This document shows, piece after piece, positions 35,158 to 43,397 of a DNA stretch of 64,000 nt (positions within the stretch are counted from its first letter, which is position 1; every line of letters begins with the position of its first letter). Made by a program: the position numbers and the translations under genes. A model generated the notes under the pieces. The model searched no databases. It was not told the origin of the DNA and saw only the letters and a list, made by a program, of their open reading frames with translations. Origin of the DNA: JBIOHP01 sp044449065 (GTDB lineage Bacteria > Bacteroidota > Ignavibacteria > UBA10030 > SZUA-254); assembly GCA_044449065.1 (NCBI GenBank), contig JBIOHP010000021.1:5937-69936 (forward strand). The letters are read 5' to 3'.

Positions 35158-38100
35158 ATGTCTCAGACTCAAGAGAAGAAGCCCGTATTTTTCGCTGTTA
35201 GCGACAAGCGGTGGCGAAGATTCCTTGGGGCAGTGCGTATTCTCGGTGTACTGGTTATTTTCCTGATGGTTCTGTTAGGATTAACATTGTTCAACCCATC
35301 ACAACCGATTATGCCTGCGCTTGAGGAGCACGGTGAAATTTATAAAAAAATCCTTAACCCGGAACGCATCAGTACCTTTCAGACAAAAGAAAACCTCGCC
35401 TATCAAAAATTCCGGAAAAAATTAACGGGGACCGCCGATATTAACTATAGCAGGTACTCAAAGATGCATGCCCGTTCCATTCCTGTAAAAACAACCAGAA
35501 CGATTGAACAAATCCGTGCTGCCTTTTATGTGAATTGGGATGCTCAATCATTTTCCTCTCTTCACGAGAACGTCGATCGGTTAAATATGGTGTTCCCGGA
35601 ATGGATGGCGCTGCCGGATTCTGGTGATTCAGCGGTATTTACTATTGATAACCGTGCGCTCGCCTTGTTGCGCGATCATAATATAGCCATTATGCCAATG
35701 GTCACGAATTTTTATCACGACAAATGGAACGGTCAAAATGTCAGGAGAATTCTCGCCCATGAATCCTCGCGGAAAGCATGCATCCAGAGCATCCTCAAAG
35801 TGCTTGAGGAAAATAAGTTTGCAGGAGTTAATATTGACTTCGAAGAACTGCCGGAGAGATTTGATGACGAACTGTTAAAATTTCAGGAAGAGCTGTACCG
35901 TACTCTCCATGGAAAAGGTTTTCTTGTTTCGCAGGATGTTGCGCCGTTCAACGCAGATTATGATATCAGTAAACTCCAAGCGTTCAACGATTATATTGTG
36001 ATAATGGCATATGACGAGCATTATACGACAAGCGGAGCGGGACCGATAGCATCGTTTGGGTGGGTAGAATCAATATTAATCGATTTCTCGAAGAAAATGG
36101 ATATGCGGAAATGCATCCTCGGCATCCCCGCCTACGGATATGATTGGCCTCGCGGTGATGAAGGCAACGATGTGAGTTATGAAGAAGCAGTCAACACCGC
36201 GAAGGAGGAGGATACAACAATTATCTTCAATAAAAATTCTGCAAATCTCTCGTTCACATACTACGACGATAACCAGCATCTTCACGATTGTTGGTTTACA
36301 GACGCAGGGACTACGTTCAATCTTATGCGGCTCGCCTCGGTGTATGAAACCCGCGGTGTTGCGATGTGGCGGCTCGGGAGTGAGGATCGGCGGTTATGGA
36401 AATTTTATCAAGATAATGTAAGCGATGATAGTCTGGAAATCCATCCGTTGGAATATCAATCACTCGAATCATCAATACCAACGGGTGCAATCGATTTTGA
36501 CGGTGAGGGAGAGGTGCTTGATCTGGTTGCAACTCCAGATACGGGGTTCATTGCCGTAGCGTATGATACTTCGAAATTTTTAATCGGGAATGAAGATTAT
36601 CAGCGGCTGCCATCAGCCTATATCATTAAAAAATTCGGCTTGATCGATCCAAATGTCAAAGTCCTCAGCTTCGATGATGGTCCAGATGCCAGATACACGC
36701 CCGCAATACTGGATATTCTTAGGGAGGAAAATGTTCCAGCGTCATTTTTTATCGTCGGCATCAATGCTGAAAGCCATTTACCGATTGTAAAGCGAATGTA
36801 TGAACAGGGATATGAAATTGGGAACCACACCTTCCTCCATCCCAATATCGCCGAAGTATCCCCGGAACGGACAAGCATTGAATTAAACGCTACCCGTCGA
36901 TTGATCGAAAGTGTTACCGGTCATTCAACGATCCTATTTCGTCCGCCGTACGCCGCCGATTCGGAACCGGAGACCCCGGAGGAAATTTTACCAATCGTCG
37001 AAGCGAAAAAGGAGGGTTATTATACGGTAGGCGAATCCATCGACCCGCAGGATTGGGAAGAGGGGGTTACCGCAGATTCCATCATTGCACGGATAATACA
37101 ACAACAAGACAACGGAAATATAATCCTTTTGCATGATGCAGGCGGCGACCGATCTCAAACAGTAAAAGCGCTGCCGATCATTATCCAATATTTCAAATCG
37201 AAAGGGTGCCGGTTTGTTTCACTCATGGAATACCTCGGTAAAACGCGCGACGAGATCATGCCTCCACTCGCAAGCCGGCAGGATTTTGAGATCTCCCGCC
37301 TTAATTGGACAATTGCTGAAGTGATTTATTATTTCAAAAATGCATTTATCGCATTTTTCTTTTTGGGGTTGATTCTATCGATTGGCCGGACGGTTTTTAT
37401 CGCCGTTATTGCCTGGAAGGGGAAAAAGAAACTCACAACAACTGGAATCCCCGATGGAAAACAGAACTTTCCATTCGTAGATGTGATTGTGCCTGCATAT
37501 AACGAGGAAATTACCGCCGTGAAGACGGTCAATAATCTACTCAAAAGTGATTATCCGGAATTTGAAATCGTTTTTGTTGATGATGGATCGAAGGATTCAA
37601 CTATAGAAACGATGAAGAAATCATTTGATTCGAATCCGCGGGTGAGGATTCTTTCCAAACCTAATGGCGGAAAAGCTTCAGCATTGAATTACGGCATCGA
37701 GAGGGCAAAGGGAGATATTCTCGTATGCATCGACGCCGATACCCTTCTCCAGACGGATGCAATCACTAAATTGGTATCCTATTTTACGGACGAATCAGTA
37801 GGAGCAGTCGCGGGCAATGTGAAAGTCGGCAATGAACGGTCATTACTCACCCGGTGGCAGGCGATAGAGTATATCACCAGCCAGAATTTTGACCGGCGGG
37901 CGTTCGATTATCTCAATTGCATCACCGTTGTGCCCGGAGCTATCGGCGCGTTCCGCAAACAAGTATTTGAGAAAATAGGTGGCTTTAGCACCGACACTCT
38001 TGCCGAAGATTGCGATCTCACCATCAGGTTATTACGGGAAGGATATACTGTCCGCTACAATCCCGACGCTATCGCATGGACTGAAGTGCCCGAAACATTG

Positions 38101-38541
38101 CGGATGTTTCTGAAGCAACGATTCCGCTGGACGTTCGGTATCATGCAAAGCGTTTGGAAACACCGCGACGCGTTTTTAAAGAGAGAAAACAAATCGCTTG
38201 GAATGATAGCGCTGCCCAACGCATTCTTGTTTCAATTTATCATTCCACTATTATCGCCTCTTGCCGATATCATGATGATCATCTCGATAGCGGGAGGTTT
38301 CTGGCATTCCACGCTAATGTATTACCTGATCTTCATGGTTGTAGATTTTGCCGGAGCTTGGATTGCTTTCAGTTTTGAGGGAGAAAAACGTTCGCGCCTG
38401 AAACATCTTTTCTTTCAACGGTTCGTGTACAGACAGTTGATGTACTGGGTGTTATTTAAATCATTCCTCACCGCAATGAAAGGGAGTCTCGTTGGTTGGG
38501 GAATTTTAAAAAGAACCGGCACGGTAAAAGCGGCTGGATAA
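35158..38541 (+). CDS. GH18-NodB deacetylase-GT2 synthase fusion protein
   Basis: An 1127-residue three-domain membrane enzyme. After a transmembrane segment (about 28-46) comes a GH18/YaaH-like domain (about 118-430) with GVNIDFEELP. Next is a polysaccharide deacetylase (about 500-705) with the NodB motifs SFDDGP, NHTFLH and RPPY. A membrane segment near 720-745 leads to a processive GT2 domain (about 770-1010) with VIVPAYNEE, DDGSKDS, the DxD of CIDADT, AEDCDL and QRFRW. The C-terminus has several membrane helices. The parts match those that make, deacetylate and trim poly-N-acetylglucosamine-like polymers (PgaB/PgaC functions), joined in one chain. Polymer identity is inference. No c-di-GMP PilZ domain is visible. 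Confidence 0.88.
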   Translation: MSQTQEKKPVFFAVSDKRWRRFLGAVRILGVLVIFLMVLLGLTLFNPSQPIMPALEEHGEIYKKILNPERISTFQTKENLAYQKFRKKLTGTADINYSRYSKMHARSIPVKTTRTIEQIRAAFYVNWDAQSFSSLHENVDRLNMVFPEWMALPDSGDSAVFTIDNRALALLRDHNIAIMPMVTNFYHDKWNGQNVRRILAHESSRKACIQSILKVLEENKFAGVNIDFEELPERFDDELLKFQEELYRTLHGKGFLVSQDVAPFNADYDISKLQAFNDYIVIMAYDEHYTTSGAGPIASFGWVESILIDFSKKMDMRKCILGIPAYGYDWPRGDEGNDVSYEEAVNTAKEEDTTIIFNKNSANLSFTYYDDNQHLHDCWFTDAGTTFNLMRLASVYETRGVAMWRLGSEDRRLWKFYQDNVSDDSLEIHPLEYQSLESSIPTGAIDFDGEGEVLDLVATPDTGFIAVAYDTSKFLIGNEDYQRLPSAYIIKKFGLIDPNVKVLSFDDGPDARYTPAILDILREENVPASFFIVGINAESHLPIVKRMYEQGYEIGNHTFLHPNIAEVSPERTSIELNATRRLIESVTGHSTILFRPPYAADSEPETPEEILPIVEAKKEGYYTVGESIDPQDWEEGVTADSIIARIIQQQDNGNIILLHDAGGDRSQTVKALPIIIQYFKSKGCRFVSLMEYLGKTRDEIMPPLASRQDFEISRLNWTIAEVIYYFKNAFIAFFFLGLILSIGRTVFIAVIAWKGKKKLTTTGIPDGKQNFPFVDVIVPAYNEEITAVKTVNNLLKSDYPEFEIVFVDDGSKDSTIETMKKSFDSNPRVRILSKPNGGKASALNYGIERAKGDILVCIDADTLLQTDAITKLVSYFTDESVGAVAGNVKVGNERSLLTRWQAIEYITSQNFDRRAFDYLNCITVVPGAIGAFRKQVFEKIGGFSTDTLAEDCDLTIRLLREGYTVRYNPDAIAWTEVPETLRMFLKQRFRWTFGIMQSVWKHRDAFLKRENKSLGMIALPNAFLFQFIIPLLSPLADIMMIISIAGGFWHSTLMYYLIFMVVDFAGAWIAFSFEGEKRSRLKHLFFQRFVYRQLMYWVLFKSFLTAMKGSLVGWGILKRTGTVKAAG

Positions 38542-38719
38542 ACATAGACTGCCGGAAGATTTTTTAACAATTTTATTGATTGGGTAGGGATACTACTTGT
38601 GAGTATCCAACATTAGTCATGACCCTGGTGGAATAGTTGGACGAAAATCATTATTGAAAAACGCGTAATTTTCTGACCGGTGTAGGTAATTTACTTGTTG
38701 CGATTCGTGCTCTCATATA

Positions 38720-38748
38720 TTGAAAATCACTCCATTCCTTTGTACATT
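38720..38748 (+). promoter_or_regulatory. Candidate sigma70-like promoter of GH92 gene
   Basis: TTGAAA (38720-38725) and TACATT (38743-38748) are separated by exactly 17 bases, about 50 bases upstream of the ATG at 38799. The -35 match is 5 of 6 and the -10 match 4 of 6. This is a weak call for a lineage whose promoters may differ from the Escherichia coli model. Confidence 0.3.
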
Positions 38749-38798
38749 ATAAAACAAATTTTAAAGAATAAAATACTTCATTTTCCCGGACTTCTCCC

Positions 38799-41105
38799 AT
38801 GTATAAAATTCGATCAAGTATCTTTTTACCCATTATTCTAAGTTTATCAATATTTCATCTGGAAGGAATAGGTCAATCAAAGAAATTGGTAGTGAAATCG
38901 ATAAAAGACGACCTTAGACCTATCGATTACGTGCGGCCATTCGTCGGAACACAGGGAGAGGGTAATACTTATCCCGGGCCATCGGCGCCGTTTGGGATGA
39001 TCCAGTTAGGTCCTGATACCGATGACGAATTATGGGAAACAGCATCCGGCTACGAATACTCTGATAGCTCCATAATCGGTTTCAGCCTGACGCATCTAAA
39101 CGGAACGGGTATTCCTGATCTGGGTGATTTTGCATTTATGCCATCTGTCGGATTGCCAAAATTTATAGAGGGATCGAAAGCGCATCCTGATTCGGGATAT
39201 CGATCTCCATTTTCTCATGAAGAAGAAGAGGCCTCAGTTGGATTTTATAGTGTTAAACTAAAAAATTCCGGTGTTGGCGTCCAGTTAACTGCGTCAGAAC
39301 GCGCAGGGCTCATCCGGTTGGTTTATCCGAAAACCGATAGCGCTATTTTGCTTATCGATCTAAAACATGTTCTGCGCTGGAATGTCATCTGGTCAAATAT
39401 ACGTGTTTTAGATAAATCCACACTAACAGGATATCATCTTGTAAATGGCTGGGCGAAAGAAAGGCGCCTTTATTTTGCTGCCCGATTTTCAAGACCTTTC
39501 AATAATTATGGAATCATCAAGGACGGTAAGCCAGTTATCTATGATACTTATCGGTTCAGAAGCCGGTCTGAAGCGACTGGCAAGAACCTGCAATTCTATG
39601 CTCAATGGAAAACCGGAGATGATGTTGTTATTATGGTGAAGGTCGGCGTTTCCGGTGTGAGCGCAGCTAATGCATTAAAAAATCTTGATACAGATATGCT
39701 CGGGTGGAATTTCGCAGGCGCCCTTAGTGTGGCGACGGACAAATGGAACCGTGAATTGAGTAAAATTCAAATCGAGGGTTCTCAGGAAGTTAAAAAAACA
39801 TTTTACACTTCCCTTTATCATGCATTTCTCGCCCCCAATGTCTATCAGGATGTTACCGGCGAATATCGCGGTCTCGATCAGAATATCCACCAGGCAAAAG
39901 GATTTACGAATTATGCGGTTTTTTCCCTGTGGGATACGTACCGCGCTGAGCACCCGCTCTTCGCTTTGATTCAATCGCAGCGGGATGCGGACATGATTAA
40001 TTCGATGTTGGCGCATTACGATCAAAGTATCGAACATTTGCTTCCGGTTTGGTCGCTACAGGGGAATGAAACCTGGTGCATGATCGGATACCATGCAGTA
40101 CCGGTTATTGTTGATGCATTTATGAAAGGCGTGAAAGGATTCGATTACACTCGCGCATATGATGCAGTCAAAACGACGGCGATGAATCCTAACTACGATA
40201 ATGTAGCGACGTATGCGAAATTAGGATGGGTTCCGTTTGATAAGGAAAATGAATCCGTTTCCAAGACACTGGAATACGCTTATGACGATTTTTGCGTTGC
40301 GCAAATGGCAAAATCTTTAGGGAAAACAGACGACTATTATTATTTTATGAAACGAGCTGGCAATTACAAAAACCTTTTCGATACCACTTATAATTTGATG
40401 AGAGGGAAAGATTCCAAGGGGGAATGGCACATTCCTTTCGATCCTCACCTCTATCAGCAGGGCGGTGATTTCACCGAAGGGACAAGCTGGCAATATACCT
40501 GGTATGTGCCGCAGGATGTCCCTGGATTAATATCGCTCATGGGAGGGAAGGAAAAATTTACAGCAAAATTGGATTCACTCTTCGTGATGAAAACAAGCGA
40601 TAGCACGAAAGATGTTTCCGATATTCAGGGGAGAATCGGTGAATACTGGCATGGCAATGAGCCCAGCCATCATATTATCTACCTTTATTGTTATGCAGGG
40701 CAGCCCTGGAAAGCCCAAAAACGGATTCACGAAGTGATGAAAACTCAATACGGCTTTGCCCCTAACTCGCTCTCCGGTAATGATGATTGCGGTCAAATGT
40801 CCGCCTGGTACGTTTTCAGCGCTATGGGGTTCTATCCCGTTTGTCCGGGCAGCAATTATTATGTGATTGGTAGCCCGTGTCTGAAAAAAGCTACGATGCA
40901 TCTTTCCAGTGGTAAAACCTTTACCATGATAGCAGATAATCTATCGGATGAGAATATTTACATCCAGTCTGCAAAATTAAATGGTAAATCGTGGGATAAA
41001 GCGTATCTTCTCTTTGACGCAATCAAGAATGGGGGAACACTTGAGTTCACCATGGGACCGAATCCAAATATGCAGTGGGGAAGCAGCGGCGAAATGCCGA
41101 AGTAA
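38799..41105 (+). CDS. GH92 alpha-1,2-mannosidase-type glycosidase
   Basis: A 768-residue exported glycoside hydrolase of normal length. Signal peptide about 1-25. The family-opening motif is YVRPFVGTQGEGNTYPG, followed by APFGMIQLGPDT. Central motifs are FSLWDTYRAEHPLF and QGNETWCMIGYHA, and near the end GNDDCGQMSAWYVFS provides the aspartate pair used in GH92 catalysis. The family releases alpha-mannose from N-glycans and mannans with calcium. No lipoprotein cysteine is seen, so it is probably periplasmic. It stands alone, like the GH27 gene at 22526, suggesting scavenging of glycans rather than a full utilisation locus. Confidence 0.92.
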   Translation: MYKIRSSIFLPIILSLSIFHLEGIGQSKKLVVKSIKDDLRPIDYVRPFVGTQGEGNTYPGPSAPFGMIQLGPDTDDELWETASGYEYSDSSIIGFSLTHLNGTGIPDLGDFAFMPSVGLPKFIEGSKAHPDSGYRSPFSHEEEEASVGFYSVKLKNSGVGVQLTASERAGLIRLVYPKTDSAILLIDLKHVLRWNVIWSNIRVLDKSTLTGYHLVNGWAKERRLYFAARFSRPFNNYGIIKDGKPVIYDTYRFRSRSEATGKNLQFYAQWKTGDDVVIMVKVGVSGVSAANALKNLDTDMLGWNFAGALSVATDKWNRELSKIQIEGSQEVKKTFYTSLYHAFLAPNVYQDVTGEYRGLDQNIHQAKGFTNYAVFSLWDTYRAEHPLFALIQSQRDADMINSMLAHYDQSIEHLLPVWSLQGNETWCMIGYHAVPVIVDAFMKGVKGFDYTRAYDAVKTTAMNPNYDNVATYAKLGWVPFDKENESVSKTLEYAYDDFCVAQMAKSLGKTDDYYYFMKRAGNYKNLFDTTYNLMRGKDSKGEWHIPFDPHLYQQGGDFTEGTSWQYTWYVPQDVPGLISLMGGKEKFTAKLDSLFVMKTSDSTKDVSDIQGRIGEYWHGNEPSHHIIYLYCYAGQPWKAQKRIHEVMKTQYGFAPNSLSGNDDCGQMSAWYVFSAMGFYPVCPGSNYYVIGSPCLKKATMHLSSGKTFTMIADNLSDENIYIQSAKLNGKSWDKAYLLFDAIKNGGTLEFTMGPNPNMQWGSSGEMPK

Positions 41106-41261
41106 GGAATTCGATGATCTTTAAAAGGGCATCATGAAGGATCAGATATGTTAAAATACGTTTAAAAATATCTCAAATCCTTTGAATTAATTTATCGATT
41201 TTGTACATTTCATCGTCATAGTAGGGACTTCACGAATCTGAACACAGACGCGATAATCTAT

Positions 41262-41299
41262 AACGCCCCCATCCTCACGATCTTTTGGGGCGTTTTTAG
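41262..41299 (+). terminator. Rho-independent terminator-like hairpin
   Basis: AACGCCCC (41262-41269) pairs with GGGGCGTT (41287-41294) around a 17-base loop and is followed by TTTTAG. It lies about 157 bases after the GH92 stop and 41 bases before the tRNA-like repeats. It could end the GH92 transcript or an unrecognised small RNA in 41106-41261, where I see no gene. Confidence 0.6.
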
Positions 41300-41334
41300 T
41301 TTTCTTGATGTGAAAGGGTTGAGTTTGGAAGCAT

Positions 41335-41424
41335 GCCCCCGTAGCTCAGTATGGATAGAGCGACGGTTTCCTAATCCCGTTCCGGTAGGGCGGAACGGGA
41401 CGCCAGTTCGAGCGAGAGTATAAT
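41335..41424 (+). pseudogene. tRNA-Arg-derived repeat, copy 1, with hairpin replacement
   Basis: The first 40 bases are identical to the intact tRNA at 41515 up to the end of the anticodon loop (anticodon CCT). Then, instead of the 3' anticodon stem and variable region, a 26-base hairpin follows (41375-41400): arms TCCCGTTCC and GGAACGGGA with loop GGTAGGGC. CGCCAGTTCGA of the T arm resumes, but the 3' T stem and acceptor strand are replaced by GCGAGAGTATAAT. It cannot fold as a tRNA. The unit is exactly 90 bp. Confidence 0.75.
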
Positions 41425-41514
41425 GCCCCTGTAGCTCAGTATGGATAGAGTGAGGGTTTGCTAATCCCGTTCCGGTAGGAAGGAACGGGACGCCAGTTCG
41501 AGCGAGAGTATAAT
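41425..41514 (+). pseudogene. tRNA-Arg-derived repeat, copy 2, with hairpin replacement
   Basis: A second 90-bp unit of the same build. It differs from copy 1 at several points of the tRNA part: acceptor GCCCCTG, D stem GAGT, and anticodon arm AGGGTTTGCTAA, in which the anticodon position now reads GCT. The hairpin (41465-41490) keeps perfect 9-bp arms but has loop GGTAGGAA. The downstream CGCCAGTTCGAGCGAGAGTATAAT is identical to copy 1. The hairpin arms are unchanged while the tRNA half drifts. Confidence 0.72.
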
Positions 41515-41589
41515 GCCCCCGTAGCTCAGTATGGATAGAGCGACGGTTTCCTAAACCGCAGGTCGCCAGTTCGACTCTGGCCGGGGGTA
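41515..41589 (+). tRNA. tRNA-Arg(CCU)
   Basis: A full 75-base cloverleaf without encoded CCA. The acceptor GCCCCCG pairs with CGGGGGT (G1-U72 wobble), the D stem is GCTC/GAGC, the anticodon loop is TTCCTAA (anticodon CCT), the variable region is AGGTC and the T arm is GCCAG-TTCGACT-CTGGC. Discriminator A. The top pair of the anticodon stem is A-C, so the stem is effectively 4 bp. It reads AGG codons. It lies 53 bases before proS and is preceded by two defective 90-bp copies. Confidence 0.92.
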
Positions 41590-41642
41590 CTAATGATTCT
41601 TAAAAATTATTTATTACTCAAATAACCAAATAATAATACTTC

Positions 41643-43334
41643 ATGCGTTTAAGTAAATATTTTATACCAACATTGAAAGAAATTCCCGCCGATGCGGTGA
41701 TTCAAAGCCATCAACTAATGCTCCGCGCCGGAATGATAAGGCCCTTGAGCGCCGGAATTTATTCATTTTTGCCATTGGGGTATCGGGCATTAAAGAAAGC
41801 AATGGAGATCGTGCGCGAAGAGATGGATGCCATTGGCGGACAGGAATTTCACCTTCCTGCGCTTAACCCGATTGAACTCTGGGAACAGACGGGAAGAGTG
41901 AAAGCTTTCGGGGATACAATGTTTCATATAAAAAACCGTGCGCTGATATTGGCGCCAACTCATGAAGAAGTGATAACATCGATTGCGAAGAATCATATCA
42001 GGTCATATCGTGATCTACCACAAATCTGGTACCAGATTCAAACAAAATTCCGGAATGAACCACGCCCCAGATCGGGGGTTATCAGAAGCCGTCAATTTTT
42101 CATGAAAGATTCATATAGTCTGGATGCGACCTGGGAGGGGCTTGATACGAGTTATGATGCCCATGCAGAGGCATATAAAAAAATGTTCACACGGGCTGAA
42201 TTAAACTTTTTTATTGTTGGTGCATCCAGCGGAGCAATGGGCGGCAGCGCATCCCAAGAATTCATGATCGAATCCGATGCTGGCGAGGATACCTGCGCAG
42301 TATGTTCCTCTTGCGGATATGCGGCAAACCTTGAAGTTGCCTCTTCATCTATAAAACCAGTTCCTCATAATGGAAAAAACGACGAGCTTACAGAAATCCA
42401 CACGCCAAATGTTAAAACAATCGATGAGTTGATGGTTTTTCTGAAAATTCCTGAATCACGTTTGGCAAAATCTCTTGTTTACATCCAGGATAAAACCCCC
42501 GTTTTAATATTGATGATGGGCAACGATCAGTTGAATGAAGCAAAGTTATTATCCGTATTGAAAACCGAAGCACGTCCATCACATCCTGAAGAATTAATCG
42601 CACTTACCGGAGCCGACGGAGGTTCCATTGGACCAATTGGATTGAAGAACTTTAAAATCATCGCCGATAAGCGACTCGAGGGAGCCAACAATCTTATTAG
42701 CGGGGCGAATAAGAATGATTATCATATCGGAAACATTGATATGAGACGAGATGTAAAAGTGGATGGATATTTTGATCTTCGTACCGTGGCGGAAGGCGAG
42801 CCCTGTGTGAAATGCGGTCAAAAACTTCGTATCGTCAAAGCTATTGAATTAGGGCATGTGTTCAAATTAGGCACGAAATATACCGATGCTCTTCATGCTG
42901 TGTATCTTGACGAGAAGGGTCAGGAACAACCAATTATTATGGGGAGCTATGGCATTGGCGTGGAACGAATCGTCGCCTGCCATATTGAACAACATCATGA
43001 TGAAAATGGCATTGTCTGGGGACGGAGCATCGCGCCATTTCATATTCATCTTATATTGTTAAATTCCAATAATCAGAAATTGGTTGAATTAGGAGAAGAT
43101 TTATATTTTAAACTCAATGCCGCAGATCATGAAGTGTTGTACGATGATCGTCCTGATTTGAGACCCGGATTTAAATTCAAAGACGCAGATCTTCTGGGGC
43201 TGCCGTTACAGGTAATTCTTGGCGAGAAAAATGTTGATAACGGTAAGATAGAAGTGAAAGATCGTAAAACCGGGAAACGAGATGTGATTCCGATAGAAGA
43301 AATTATTCCATTCATAAATAAATATTTTTCTTGA
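41643..43334 (+). CDS. proS: Prolyl-tRNA synthetase, bacterial type
   Basis: A 563-residue class II synthetase that charges tRNA-Pro. The N-terminal MRLSKYFIPTLKEIPADA and motif 2 region TKFRNEPRPRSGVIRSRQF are characteristic of the long bacterial ProS. An INS editing domain lies between motifs 2 and 3 (about 225-400), and motif 3 GSYGIGVERIVA is intact. The anticodon-binding domain fills the C-terminus. Length is normal. It follows the tRNA-Arg gene and precedes dnaE by 63 bases, so these housekeeping genes may share transcripts. Confidence 0.95.
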   Translation: MRLSKYFIPTLKEIPADAVIQSHQLMLRAGMIRPLSAGIYSFLPLGYRALKKAMEIVREEMDAIGGQEFHLPALNPIELWEQTGRVKAFGDTMFHIKNRALILAPTHEEVITSIAKNHIRSYRDLPQIWYQIQTKFRNEPRPRSGVIRSRQFFMKDSYSLDATWEGLDTSYDAHAEAYKKMFTRAELNFFIVGASSGAMGGSASQEFMIESDAGEDTCAVCSSCGYAANLEVASSSIKPVPHNGKNDELTEIHTPNVKTIDELMVFLKIPESRLAKSLVYIQDKTPVLILMMGNDQLNEAKLLSVLKTEARPSHPEELIALTGADGGSIGPIGLKNFKIIADKRLEGANNLISGANKNDYHIGNIDMRRDVKVDGYFDLRTVAEGEPCVKCGQKLRIVKAIELGHVFKLGTKYTDALHAVYLDEKGQEQPIIMGSYGIGVERIVACHIEQHHDENGIVWGRSIAPFHIHLILLNSNNQKLVELGEDLYFKLNAADHEVLYDDRPDLRPGFKFKDADLLGLPLQVILGEKNVDNGKIEVKDRKTGKRDVIPIEEIIPFINKYFS

Positions 43335-43397
43335 GGATATATTTTTATCGGATTTGTGTTTACATTATTAAATTTTTGCTTTAAATTTTAAAGTTTA

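Noticed and set aside
41515..41642. tRNA-Arg as a possible integration site for a mobile element
   Set aside because: No integrase gene and no partial 3' tRNA copy are present. The defective copies retain the 5' half, not the 3' end expected of an attachment duplication.
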